Positions 1-10,078 of a stretch of DNA of 64,000 nucleotides are shown piece by piece. The stretch's first letter is position 1; every line of letters starts with the position of its first letter. The notes beneath the pieces were generated by a model. It worked only from the letters and a program-made list of their open reading frames with translations. It searched no databases and was not told the DNA's origin. Origin of the DNA: Petaurus breviceps papuanus (taxonomy: Eukaryota; Chordata; Mammalia; Diprotodontia; Petauridae); contig JAMXIF010000003.1 in the NCBI GenBank assembly GCA_028583685.1, forward strand, positions 80,469,333 to 80,533,332, read 5' to 3'. The translations under genes were made by a program, and so were the position numbers.

Positions 1-177
1 TACCCAACTCTGGTGTTAAAGTCACCCAGAATTATAAACTTGCTCCCTTTCAATACATTGATGATAGGGTCTCCAGGTTTAAAAAAAATTTTATTTAACC
101 TCATCAGGACACTTTTATGCAAGTGACATTCACCAGACTCAGGTTTATGAAAATATCCAACCCTTAAGCTGTAAGTA
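1..177. other. unclassified AT-rich sequence
   Basis: I see no recognisable repeat, exon or RNA gene here. It forms the left flank of the DNA transposon that begins at 180. Confidence 0.4.
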
Positions 178-179
178 TA

Positions 180-532
180 CAGTTATCCCTTTTACATCAT
201 GGGGGCTAGGTACACTGCACCCCCACAATCTGGAAAATACACATAAAATTTTTGACCCTCCTTTCATACCAGAGAAGTCTGAATTGTTTCTTTTTCTTTT
301 ATGGAGCATTTACAGTACCTTATTGTAAAATTTGGGCTGATATTGTACAATACCATACATATATTTTATGCATTTCTAAGTTTCTAAACTTTTTCTATGT
401 CATCTGATGGCTTTCACATGTCACCTGCAGCTTCCACAAAACTCCCCCCAAATTCCCCTTTAATCTCCTCTGCTGACCTGATATATATCAAAAAACACAG
501 TAGGGAAAGTCAGGAAATGGAAAGGATAACTG
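180..532. mobile_element. Tigger/pogo-like non-autonomous DNA transposon with TA duplications
   Basis: The left end reads cagttatcccttttacatc. The right end, reverse complemented, reads cagttatcctttccatttcc, so there are imperfect terminal inverted repeats of about 12-13 bases. A TA dinucleotide lies on each side (178-179 and 533-534), the target duplication made by Tc1/mariner/pogo transposases. The CAGTTRTCCCTT-type end is typical of Tigger elements. At 353 bp with no transposase frame it would depend on a partner. Strand is not assigned. Confidence 0.72.
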
Positions 533-600
533 TATATTGGCTAAACCAACTGTAATTGGCTAACCCTGTGCTTTTCTTTCCATGATCATTCAGATGTATC

Positions 601-846
601 TAGGTGACATAGTAGATAGAATGCTAGACCTCAAGTCTGTATAGACCTGAATTCAAATGTGACCTCAGACTTACTAGCTGTGTGACCCTGAGAAAATCAC
701 TTAACCTTTGTTCATCATGGTTTCCTCATCTGTAAAATAGGGACAGAAATAGCACCTACCTCCCCAAGGGTGTTGTAAGGAGCAAATAAGATAATATTCT
801 TCAAATGCTTTGCAAACCTTAAGGTGCTATATAAATGAAAGCTATT
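601..846 (+). mobile_element. MIR/MAR1-type tRNA-derived SINE
   Basis: A core-SINE in the order tRNA-like head, the block tagctgtgtgaccctgag, tcatctgtaaaatagggac, and a tail tttgcaaaccttaaggtgct. It is nearly full length (about 245 bp) and directly abuts the L1 tail on its right. There is no clear target duplication, as expected for an old copy. Confidence 0.85.
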
Positions 847-1330
847 TTTCTTTTATTGATTTATTTTTAGTTTTCACCTTTCATTTCCATAAGATTTTGA
901 GTTTGAAATTTTATCCCCATCTCTCTCTCTTCCCCTCACCCCAAGATGGTGTGCATTCTGATTAACCCTTCCCCCAATCTGCCCTCCCTTCTATCATCCC
1001 CCTTCCCTTATCCTCTTCCCTTCTATTTTCCTGTAGGTTGATAGATCTCTATCCCCGATTGCCAGTATATCTTATTTCCCAGTTGCATGTAAAAACTATT
1101 TTTGACATTCATTTTTAAAACTTTGAGTTCCACATTTTCTCCCTTCCTCCCTCTCCACTTACCCTCATTGAAAGGGCAAACAATTTAATATAGGTTATAC
1201 ATGTGTAGTCATGCAAAACACTTCTATAACAGTCGTGTTGTGAGAGATTAACTACATTTCCCTCCATCCTATCTTGCCCTCCATTTATTCTATTATCTCC
1301 TTTGACCCTGTCCCTTCTCAAAAGGGTTTA
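847..1330 (-). mobile_element. L1 3' UTR and tail, 5'-truncated, minus strand
   Basis: Read on the minus strand this is purine-rich L1 3' UTR ending in an A-rich tail (T-rich at 847-875 on plus). It aligns block by block with the plus-strand L1 tail at about 16,500-17,040, sharing gggacagggtcaaa, catgtataacctatatt and ggaactcaaa. It holds no ORF2 sequence. Confidence 0.8.
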
Positions 1331-1361
1331 TAAAGGTATTATTATTATTAAGAGAGTATTG

Positions 1362-1765
1362 GTTGGTTGGTTGGTTGTTGTCCTTCGTTCGAAGACCAAA
1401 ATGACATCGTTATGCTAGAGTCAAGTTTCAGTGTGTGCAACTGAGGCTGATCAAACAAATACAAGCTCGGAATGCTCTACCACAGATCAGGCACAAATAG
1501 TCCATGTGAACATTCGGGGTGGATTCTCCAAATTTGTGCATCTTGTTTTTCCTTTGAGCCATTTCAATTCTGCTTTACTCCTAGGGCACAGCACCTTCTC
1601 TGATGCGGGCATGCCATACTGGGTGGTCCTGTGTCAGTGTCTCCCAAGTCACACAATTAATTCCAAAGTTCTTGAGAGACCTTGAGAGTATCCTTGTATC
1701 ACTTCTTCTGACCACCATGTGAATGCTTGCCCTATGTGAGTTCTCCATAAAATAGTCTTTTAAGA
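1362..1765 (-). mobile_element. RTE-type LINE fragment, C-terminal end of ORF2
   Basis: The minus strand reads, with stops, as the end of a non-LTR reverse-transcriptase protein: a LFYGELT-x-GKHSHGGQKK-x-YKDTLK block, then a cysteine-rich tail around CLICGRAFRA. That motif resembles the zinc-finger-like C terminus of RTE LINEs known to me. Several stops and at least one frame change make it a relic. A (TTGG)n run marks the left edge (about 1359-1376). Assignment to RTE is by recognition; another jockey-like clade is possible. Confidence 0.65.
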
Positions 1766-1900
1766 GAGGAAGTGTGGCTCTGGGGACAGAGAACAGGTCT
1801 TGGAGTCATGAAGACTTGAGTTCAAGGTCTACCTCTTACACACACTAGCTATATGATCATGGATAAATCATATAACTTCTTGGGCCCTGAAGAAATGCTC
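1766..1900 (+). mobile_element. MIR-type SINE, partial
   Basis: It has a SINE head (tctggggacagagaacag), ttggagtcatgaagacttga, and the tagctatatgatcatggata block of the core. The 3' half is missing or too diverged to follow. Confidence 0.65.
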
Positions 1901-2089
1901 TAAATCCATAAGTTACAGATGAGCTGGCCATTTGCATCACTGAAAGGAATTTCCATACCTGGTTTTCTTCATGTTAACGAAATCACAAATAAAGACTGAA
2001 AAAAAATGAAGACTTTGCCCAAAATAAATTTCAGAAGAATACACACATTTCAGCATTCACATAAGCCAGACTCTATATTTCTATTAATT

Positions 2090-2440
2090 AAATTTGTCAA
2101 ATATCTTTAAATTTTCCTATATTCCCCCATCTCCAGCTGTCTTCTCAATAATTTCATCAATTGTCTTACAACCACCATGCCATACTCTCCCTCCTATATT
2201 CCCAGTTCCTGAAGCTGTTCCTGGAAGGTCTGTGTCAATCTATTCCCCTATTGCCCCATTCACCATACCTCAGAACCAAAATACCCCTCCCTTGCCACAA
2301 CTACTTTATGTGTGTTGTCTGCCCCAAAGAAAATATAATCTCCTAAGAGTTAGGACTGTCTTGGGTTTTGCATTTTAACCTCTTATCCCTTAGCACTAAA
2401 CTTGGCACACAATAAATGCTTTTTCATTCATTCAGTCAGT
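2090..2440 (+). mobile_element. L2 3' end
   Basis: The last 120 bases follow the L2 3' terminus (ctaagagttaggactgtctt, then cttggcacacaataaatgc and a cattcattcagtcagtc tail). The upstream part is weaker and its start is uncertain. Confidence 0.6.
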
Positions 2441-2444
2441 CACA

Positions 2445-3060
2445 TATCATGCTAGAAACTAAAATTCAGCCTTGGGGAAGAGGGAATGATTTTGTTACTG
2501 TTATAACTAATATCAGGTTAGCTACATTACTGGAATCATAAAGGAATAATGTCCCCACATAAAAAACCCCAGGTTTTGAAATAAGTTCACACCATGTATT
2601 AAGCAAATGCCCTGGAATGAATGTAAGATGAGCTCCAACAAAAAGAGGAATCAATAATGAGCTGGAATCTGTCTATTAAGGCACCGTAATCATGTTTGAT
2701 TTGTTGAAATGAGAAAAAAGTGAAAATCATGAGTGTTTGATACTGAAAAAAGTTGGAAAATGAAATCGTGCCCTTGGCAACAGACACCCTACAATTCTGC
2801 TGTCAGCATCTGCTTATTCAGGAAGGCTTACCCTTCAAAATCCACACTGCTAAAATTCAAGCTGCTGATGAGGTGACTTTAACTCAGTGCAACCCACATT
2901 TTCCACAATTAAAGATGATCAGAACTGCCTTTGGAGTTTGCTCATTTGGCTGATCCTACGAGACTTTTCGTTGTTTCTTTTTTTTTTTTTTAAAATTATA
3001 ATCCCCCCAAGAAGAAAAAGCAGCAACATTGGAATATGATTGGTTTATACTTTATGTAAT
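2445..3060. other. unclassified sequence
   Basis: No repeat family, splice-bounded exon or RNA gene was recognised. A T-run lies at about 2976-2991. Short open frames occur on both strands but start at non-ATG codons or lack any family resemblance. Confidence 0.4.
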
Positions 3061-3062
3061 AG

Positions 3063-3175
3063 CGGGTGCTAGATGGCACAGTGGAGAGTGTGCCAGACCT
3101 GGCATCAGAGCCAGGGTTGGAATCAGGAAGACTCATCTTCCTGAGTTCAAATCTGGCCTCACACACATCATAATA
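3063..3175 (+). mobile_element. tRNA-derived SINE head, 3' truncated
   Basis: It reads gtgctagatggcacagtgga through ttcctgagttcaaatctggc, the 5' head of the RTE-tailed SINE family (compare 55,982-56,060). It stops before the core and tail. Confidence 0.7.
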
Positions 3176-3184
3176 GATGGGTTT

Positions 3185-3708
3185 CTGTTTTCGTCTGTGT
3201 GTTTTTAAAATATTATAATGACCCTCTTTTATTTTTAGGTATTGTTATTACTAACTTTATTTCCCTTCAAATCAGCCCTCAATTAAAAACTGAGAGAAAA
3301 AGAGGATTATGGGGCTAAGGGGAGAATCCTTATAATGAATAACTAGCTAAGAAAAACGAATCTATATTGTGCTCTTCTCCAAAGACGTATGTTCCACATC
3401 TTGTGTCCATCCCCTCTTTTACAGGAGGTAGATAACATAGCTTCTTCAGAAATATACTTGTTCATTGCTTTGATCAGAGTTCTTTGACTTTTCTAAGTTG
3501 CATTTTTGTAGAGTGTTGCTGTTTCTGTAAAAACCGTCCTCCTGATTCTGCTCACTTCACTCTGCATCAGTTCATACTACTCATGGTTCTCTGAAAACTT
3601 CTTTTGTCCCTTCTTACATCACAATAATATTCCATTACATTCACATACCACAATTTGTTCAGTCATTCCCCAATTGTCTAAGAGGCCATATTAGGGATAT
3701 CTTTAGAT
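3185..3708 (-). mobile_element. L1 3' UTR plus ORF2 C-terminal end, minus strand
   Basis: The right part (about 3530-3700) is the reverse of a marsupial L1 ORF2 terminus: ctgctcacttcactctgcat, then ttccattacattcacatacc and cattccccaattgtc. The left part is the purine-rich (on minus) 3' UTR. It is 5'-truncated and old. Confidence 0.7.
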
Positions 3709-3970
3709 TGTTGTTGCTGTTCTATAGCTTTCAATCACATCTGACTCTTTGTGACCCCATTTGGGTTTTCCTTGCAAAGAGAGTGGAGTGGTTTGCCATT
3801 TCCTTCTCCAGCTCATTTTACAGATGAGGAAACTGAAGCAAACAGGTGCCCAGGAGCACATAACTAGTAAGTGTCTGAGGCCAGTTTGAACTTTTTCAAT
3901 ACTGTTCTGAACATTTGAAGATGTGTCCTCCTGATTCCAGGCCCAGCACTGTGTCTACTGTACACAAGTT
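3709..3970 (-). mobile_element. SINE with RTE (BovB-like) tail, minus strand
   Basis: Reading on minus: tRNA head, core, then the RTE-type tail, seen on plus as catctgactctttgtgaccc followed by ttgccatttccttctccagc. About 35 extra bases sit in the middle (about 3885-3920), unlike the other copies. Confidence 0.8.
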
Positions 3971-4513
3971 ATCCCTTTATTTTCTAGTTCTTTGCTTTCT
4001 CCCTCTCTCCCTCTGCCCACCTTTTTTCATCTTTCCTTCAATATGAGGATGTTTACTCTGCTTATGACTATTCCCTCCCTAATATTCTTTCCTTTTAAAA
4101 ATCCCTATCACTTCATGTTTCTCTATAAAGTTATATGTGTATACATGTATGTATACATATGTATATATGTGTGTGAATGTATGTATAAATGTGTATATAT
4201 CTACACCTTATTATGTATGTGTTCAATTCTCTTTTCTTTTGAACAAATGAGGTTTATTGAATGCCCACTCATCCCTTCCTGCCTTATTGGATATTCTCAC
4301 CTACCCCAATTATGAGAAATAGCAAGTTCTACCCTTCTTTCTTTATTCTTTCTACTCTAGTATGTTTCTCTTTATAACCTCCTTTCTCTTTCCCCTCTTA
4401 ATATTCTCACAACAGAACTAATCCTCTCCCAAGGAATTGTTTTTCTTAACTCCTTTCAATAACTTTTGAAGACTTTAAGACTGTCTAAAGGGTCTCTTGT
4501 TTCTTCTCCTATT
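3971..4513. other. pyrimidine-rich sequence with a (TATG)n-type microsatellite
   Basis: Mostly T/C-rich on plus, probably an old L1 tail on minus but too diverged to place. An alternating TA/TG tract occupies about 4128-4205. Confidence 0.35.
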
Positions 4514-4522
4514 AGAACGTTA

Positions 4523-4687
4523 CCTGAGGTGGCTAGGTGGTACAGTGAATAGAGTACTGGCCCTGGAGTCAGGAGGACCTGGGTGCAGATCCGACCTCAG
4601 ACACTTAACACAAAAAATAGCCATGTGACTTTGGGCAAGTCACAACCCCAATTGCCCTCCAAAAAGAAAAAAAATTAATTAAAAAAA
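4523..4687 (+). mobile_element. WSINE-type SINE, subfamily with acttaacacaaaaaatagcc
   Basis: It has the head ggtggctaggtggtacagtg, ctggagtcaggaggacctgg, then cttaacacaaaaaatagcca and gggcaagtcac, ending in an A-rich tail. Near-matching flanks agaacgtta (4514-4522) and agaatgtta (about 4689-4697) look like a target-site duplication. Confidence 0.85.
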
Positions 4688-4699
4688 AGAATGTTAGCA

Positions 4700-5214
4700 T
4701 TACACCTTCATGCAAACCCATTCCTGTTGCTCATAGAAATCTTTTAAGGTATATCAGGATTGTTTTATTGTATTTTGAAGTTCTACTCAGCTCTGGTCTT
4801 TTTTTAGCAGAAATTCTTGAAAAATCCTCTATCCTATGAAAGGTACATTTTCCCCCATGGGACCACACTGAGCCATGCAAGGTAACATATTCTTGGTTGT
4901 AAGCCTGTATCTTGTTGCCTTCTGGAATATTACATTCCAGCGTCTCAGTTGGTTTTTTAGCACAAGCTGCCAGAATCTGCATGATTCTCACTATAGTTCT
5001 TTGGAACTTGAACTGATTTTTTCTGGATGTTGGATCTGACTTCTGGATGTTTACCCCATACTGCAGGGTCAGAACTATTACATCTTCCTCTGAGTGTCTC
5101 TTCTCTATTGCCCTAGGTTTGACTGCTATATAATATGATTCCCTTTATTTTAAAGGGCCAGTAATTAGAATCAAATTTTGATTTCCCAAACCTAACATCA
5201 ATTGGCTTTTACAA
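4700..5214. other. unclassified sequence
   Basis: Possibly an old LINE- or LTR-derived relic, judging by its texture. I could not match it to a family and found no exon-like frame. Confidence 0.3.
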
Positions 5215-5372
5215 AAGATTACTCACTTTAAAGATAGTATTTAAAATAAAAACATTTAATATTTTCCCAAGGTCATAGATCTAACAAGTACTGGAATAAA
5301 GACTCTAACACAGGTCTTCTGATACCAATTCCAGGGGCATTTCCTGTATACCACACTGCCTCTCTAACACAG
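5215..5372 (-). mobile_element. MIR-type SINE, minus strand, diverged
   Basis: It carries the reversed core (ggtcatagatctaacaagta) and reversed head (caggtcttctgataccaatt, ending ataccacactgcctctc). Confidence 0.55.
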
Positions 5373-6119
5373 TATGAATGTCATAACAGTTTAAGACATC
5401 CTGCCAATGTGGCTGGCTGAATGGGGAGCACACTGCTCAGCTTCTGTCAAATCTTTGTCCACAAGTAAAATGTGCAGTCTGAGGGAGTGGTGAGTTGCCC
5501 ATCATAAAGAGATGACTGTTTCTCAAGAATGTTATTAAGGAGATTCCTGATTTGAATATAAGTTGGTTGGGATGAGTTTTCAATCTCACTCCTAAATTTT
5601 CACTTAAAGAATTAAATACAGTATTCCAAATGTGGTTTGACCAAGTCAGTGTTCAGTGGGACTGACTCTGGCTTCTTAAAGCCTATAGAAAGTTTTGTGT
5701 ATACGGCTAAGAATGTATTGTATCATTTGATGCCCAAAGTTGTCCTAACATTCATATACCCATATCCATCCACCCCAGACATTTTGCATTTGTTCCCTTC
5801 TCCCCAGAGTATTCTCAGATTCATACTTCCAAAGATCATGGATTAAGTAACCTCTGAGCTTTGGGACTGAGTTGTCCTAATTAGTGAGGAAATTAATAAG
5901 TTAGTACAAACTCACCTGGCACCCTACATCCCACCAGCCTCAGATCATGTTTCATGGTCATTCCTCTCAGAATTTTGCCATGTACCCTGCTGAATAGGTA
6001 TCATGACCCCCAGACTCTGTTTTCTACCTTTTCTTCTGGGAATCAAATCAATATTACCATTGGACAGTTGACTGCTAGAGCTCTTTTCAGCATTCCTGTG
6101 ATTCCATAGAGCAAAATTC
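5373..6119. other. unclassified sequence, possibly the body of an L2
   Basis: There is no firm assignment. Parts may be the 5' continuation of the L2 end that follows. Confidence 0.3.
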
Positions 6120-6258
6120 TCCTCCCTACCATTATATATGTTGTCTCCCTCTATTAGAACATAAGCTATCTGAGAACAGGGATTGTTCCATTTATGCATA
6201 TATTTACCCAGTGTCTGGGACATAAGAGTTGTTTAGTAAATGCTTTTTCACTTATTCA
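6120..6258 (+). mobile_element. L2 3' end
   Basis: It contains agaacataagctatctgaga, ttgttccatttatgcatat and cagtgtctgggacataagag, then a gtaaatgctttttcacttat terminus, in the usual L2 3' order. Confidence 0.7.
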
Positions 6259-7519
6259 TGCACCTAAGATGAGCAACTAACTGTAGAGAAGAACCTCCTT
6301 TTATCCCTTTCGTCTGACCCTCTGAACCTTCTAATAAGACCAGCTCTTTCTATAAAAGCATTTTATGTGGCAAGTGAATTATGCCTGGGTCAAACAGCTT
6401 TGTGTTCTCAGTTTGTGCCAGGAAGGTTTCTAAGTAAACATAATAAATTAAATAGTGTCTTGTGTTAATATTCCTTTTCTATAGAAAGCATGAATTGATG
6501 GCATTCTATGATTTGGATTCTTTCATTATAAATAAAAATGTATTACAAAGTTTGACTCAATACTGAAAATGTGCTTTTTCCATAGTAAATTTTACCACCT
6601 TTTGCCACAAGAAGGTGATGACCTCGCGAGCTTCCATTAGGTCCTGCGGCACACAGAGACACACCATTTAAAGTTGCCAAGTCACAGACCTGTGACTCTG
6701 ATTTGCTCCTATTCAGATAATTGGCTCCTTCCAGAGCAAAACTAATTGGAAAACACTCCTGGTTCCCATGTGCCAGGCTGTGCTGGCTAACTGCTGAGCA
6801 GCCGTCTCAAGTGAGACATTTATCCAGGATGGTAATTGGGAACTGCTGAAAACCTTCTCCATCAGCATTGCAGTTTGGGAAGACTCGTGTTGCCCTCCTA
6901 CTGTTTAAGCATTGCAGATTGTCAAATTATATGTGGCAGATGGATTATAGTTTGTCCTTTTAGTGACGGGAAAAGCTGTTTCTTCACCATGGTAATAGCT
7001 TTGAGTTGCATCAATATGTGATTCCACTATTCTTCGACTATATTGGGGAAAATGTTACCTTGATCTGTTTTAATGAATGACTATAAAATGCTTTCCATTA
7101 TAGTATGCTATAATTAAATAACTGGATTCTATTAATATATTGTATTAAAATGCTATAGGCATCCTATTATTATATGTTAGAGATGGCTAGTATTACCTCA
7201 GCTGGGTTGCATATGTATAGGAAAATTACATGATATGTAGACTATGTGTTGTGAGTCATCCTAGCATTATTGGGAAAGCATTTTATTTGTATAAAAGTAT
7301 TTTTCTTTCCACTGAAAAGATATCTAAGGAAGTTAGGCTCTTTTTCTTTTTTTCTCATTTTTTTCCCTTGAAGGCATTTTTATTCTCTTTCCTTGATTTC
7401 AGATTCTATCTTTATTTTGTCTACACAGTCTACTTCTTTCCCTTTCTGTTGGTCTTTAGGCAAGAAATTCTAATTATTTTTTCTGTCAATGAGCCATGAA
7501 AATCTGTTCAATATGTTGT
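6259..7519. other. repeat-poor unique block, candidate conserved non-coding DNA (core about 6580-7030)
   Basis: I recognise no interspersed repeat over about 1.2 kb, which is rare in this window. The core at 6580-7030 has balanced composition and keeps CpG sites (for example cctcgcgagc near 6625). No splice-bounded open frame or RNA gene is apparent. A regulatory role is an inference only. Confidence 0.4.
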
Positions 7520-7626
7520 AAAGAACTAATATCATTGTAACACATTATCACCATAGTGCCTAGAGTTTTGATACACACAGTAGGTACTCACACACAGTAG
7601 GTACTCAACAAATTTTGTGTATGAAT
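7520..7626 (+). mobile_element. L2 3' end with a 17-bp internal tandem duplication
   Basis: It follows the L2 terminus (ccatagtgcctagag, then gtactcaacaaattttg). The unit acacacagtaggtactc occurs twice head-to-tail at 7573-7589 and 7590-7606 with no differences. Confidence 0.6.
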
Positions 7627-7629
7627 GTA

Positions 7630-8224
7630 AGTATTGGTCTGAAAGTAATGTTACTGAACTCTCTGCTTATTAATGTCAAGGGAGGCATAAAATTGAGACA
7701 ACTATGTTCATCAAACCTGTTTGCCCCTCTCATGGAATATTTTATGCTAGAGTGCAAATCTATGAGAGATTCAGCAAGGTCCTCCAGATGATCTTCCTTC
7801 TCTGTCCTCCTGTATCACTTGTCTGTACTGTTCATTTTGAAATTTGTCCATAAACTATTTTATACTTTAATATAATATAAAAGGGACTTGATTATAAAAA
7901 TATTACTTTTTATAGATTATTTTCCCAGAAACTCTGGAGGAATAATTGTAAACCTTATAACATATGCTAGCAGAGGGAAAAATGAGAAAAGAAAATCCCT
8001 TGCTTTTTTGTTGTTTATGATAAATTGTAATAAATCACAGTTTCTTTTCATCTACCAGATTCTCTCTGAGTCACCAATCTTTATTCTTCTGGGAGTATTC
8101 AAAATTTTGTAACTTCAACAGAATAATATTAGCATTAAAAGACATTTTTACAGTGTGTGTTGTGTGTGTGAGCAAACCACTTGGGATGGTGGAAAGTATC
8201 ATACAGATTCCTAAAAGAAATCTG
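7630..8224. other. unclassified AT-rich sequence
   Basis: No family was recognised. A short GT tract lies near 8150-8170. Confidence 0.35.
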
Positions 8225-8560
8225 GCTTCACCTTCAATTTCCCCAAATTTCCTGTGTATTGTATCTTATATTGTGACTTAGTGTATGCATATCTCATCCA
8301 AACAGTAATGTAAGCTACTTGGGAACAGGAATAATATCTCATCATCTGTACTATTCAGTTTTATGTTTAACTTGTGTGTCATTGTTGAATTGTTTCCTGC
8401 ATTCTGTGTCTTACCATCATAGGTAGATTAGAACCTCTTTGAAGGTAAGAAACCATGTCTTAAACTGTTTCTTTATCCCACACTGCCTTGTACAATTCTG
8501 AGCACATAGGAGGTCCACAGTGAAATATTTTTGGATTAACAAACAGATGAACATGCTAAT
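8225..8560 (+). mobile_element. L2-like 3' region, two partial ends
   Basis: Two blocks resemble L2 3' sequence: aagctacttgggaacaggaa at about 8311 and gaacctctttgaaggtaaga at about 8431, the latter ending in gagcacataggaggtcc. Divergence is high. Confidence 0.5.
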
Positions 8561-8609
8561 AGCTGACCCCAGCTTTTGAGATCAGACCTTCAAGGTTATA
8601 AATTTGGAA

Positions 8610-9300
8610 CGTATTGTAGCAGCAAGCACCCCAGTGTCCCCAGGGTGGCTGCCAGCACAGATTCTTAGATCTGCTTTTCTAAAGGAAAGAAACTCAAAAT
8701 GGGTTAACAATCTTGATTTAATCAATCAAACATATCATTTACCTAGTCCAGGGGGAAAAGTTAGCACCCTGAACTTCAGAGTATACAGACAGGTTACAAG
8801 CAGAAGTTACAAGACAGAGAAACATTTCAAGCAGACAGGTCTCCACCTGTCCAACCATTACATTCATACCTAGTCAGTTACCAGAGAGAGAAGCATCAAC
8901 ATCTGGGTTTTTAAAAGCCGGGGGGGGCTCTCAACAGCTGCCCAGAGTCTCATCTGGTCAAGTCACACAACTCTTCTCAAAGTGAGTCCCAAAACAAAGC
9001 CTCACATCAGGGTTTATATAGCCTTCTCCTGGCTCAGAGAATGTAACAACCCTCTTGACCCACTGCCCAATCACAAAGTATCTCCTGAAAAACAAGCCTC
9101 CCACCACAGGCTCCAGGTGCACTTAAGCCTATTAAAGGGCCTAGGGACAGGGAAGATCTTACAAATTACAATCTTGGAAAGATGGCAATGACGTAAATTT
9201 ACATTCCCATTACACATATGTGCACATGTTATTGACAGCATATAATGCCACCCCCAATCATGGGAGAGCAAAGGGCAAAGGGGGGGGGAGGACCAAGGAA
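8610..9300 (-). mobile_element. probable solo LTR of an endogenous retrovirus, minus strand (fossil)
   Basis: Read on minus, a U3-like stretch leads to a TATA box (tatataaac, about 9012-9020), followed by an R/U5-like stretch with an ATTAAA-type polyadenylation signal. No internal retroviral genes accompany it. The ends and target duplication could not be fixed. It looks like an old solo LTR of unknown family. Confidence 0.5.
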
Positions 9301-9335
9301 AAACCACCAATCTCTTCTCCCACTATCCTGAACTA

Positions 9336-9594
9336 TTGTTATGTAGTGGTTAGCATTCAAGGAGACTTGAGTCAAAAAGATCTGGGTTCAAATTCTGTCT
9401 CAGATACTTACCATAAATATGATCCAAAACAAGTTATTGGATCCTTACCTTCGAAGTTTTTATTTATAAAGTTAGGATAATAACAGCATTGACCTCACAA
9501 CTTTGTCATGAGAATCAGATAAGATAATATATTTAAAGTATTTAAAAAAACCTTAAAGCACTACATAAATATCAGCTATCATTATTATTATTTG
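9336..9594 (+). mobile_element. MIR/MAR1-type SINE, interrupted at its 3' end
   Basis: It has a MIR head (gatctgggttcaaattctgt), a diverged core and a long 3' part (ccttaaagcactacataaat). The minus-strand SINE at 9595-9746 is inserted at its end, with a repeated agctat-ATT-rich motif on both sides. Confidence 0.7.
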
Positions 9595-9746
9595 CTTTTT
9601 GAAGGGGGAGGGCAGGACAGTTGAGGTTAAATGACTTGCCCAAGGTCACACGGCTATTAAGTGTTAAGTGTCTGAGAGGGATTTGAACTCAAGTGCTCCT
9701 AACTCCAAGCCTGGTGCTCTATTCACTGTACCACCTAGCCTCCCCC
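9595..9746 (-). mobile_element. WSINE-type SINE, minus strand
   Basis: Reversed core (gacttgcccaaggtcacacg) and reversed head (gtgctctattcactgtacca, cctagcc). Flanking copies of agctat followed by ATT repeats (9574-9593 and 9747-9760) suggest the target duplication. Confidence 0.88.
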
Positions 9747-9811
9747 AGCTATTATTATTTATATAAACCCATTCTCAGAAAATTGGGCTTTCTAACCTCC
9801 GACACATACAA

Positions 9812-10061
9812 AAATAGTGGCCCAGCAAATAGAGTGCTGGGCCTTAAGTCAGGAAGACTTGTTTTCTTGAATGCAAATGACTTCAGACACTTACTCGCTA
9901 TGTAACCCTGGGTAAGCTTCTTAACCCTGTTTGCCTCAGTTTCCTCATCTACAAAATGAGCTGGAAAAGGAAATAGCAAATTCTTCCAGTGTCTTTGCCA
10001 GGAAAACCCCAAATCAGGTAATGAAGAGTCAGACACGACCGAAAGTGACTGAACAACAACC
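9812..10061 (+). mobile_element. SINE with RTE (BovB-like) tail, target duplication intact
   Basis: Head, core (cgctatgtaaccctgggtaa), then the RTE-type tail ending gagtcagacacgaccgaaag and actgaacaacaac. It is flanked by 17-bp duplications acctc(c/t)gacacatacaa at 9795-9811 and 10062-10078, which define the insertion precisely. Confidence 0.9.
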
Positions 10062-10078
10062 ACCTCTGACACATACAA

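Noticed and set aside
1115-1321. Equal-length 68-codon open frames on minus here and on plus at 16,572-16,778, clearly related (about half the residues identical).
   Set aside because: Both lie in homologous L1 3' UTR sequence and start at TTG, not ATG. Amino-acid identity is about what neutral DNA at this similarity would give, so there is no sign of a conserved peptide.
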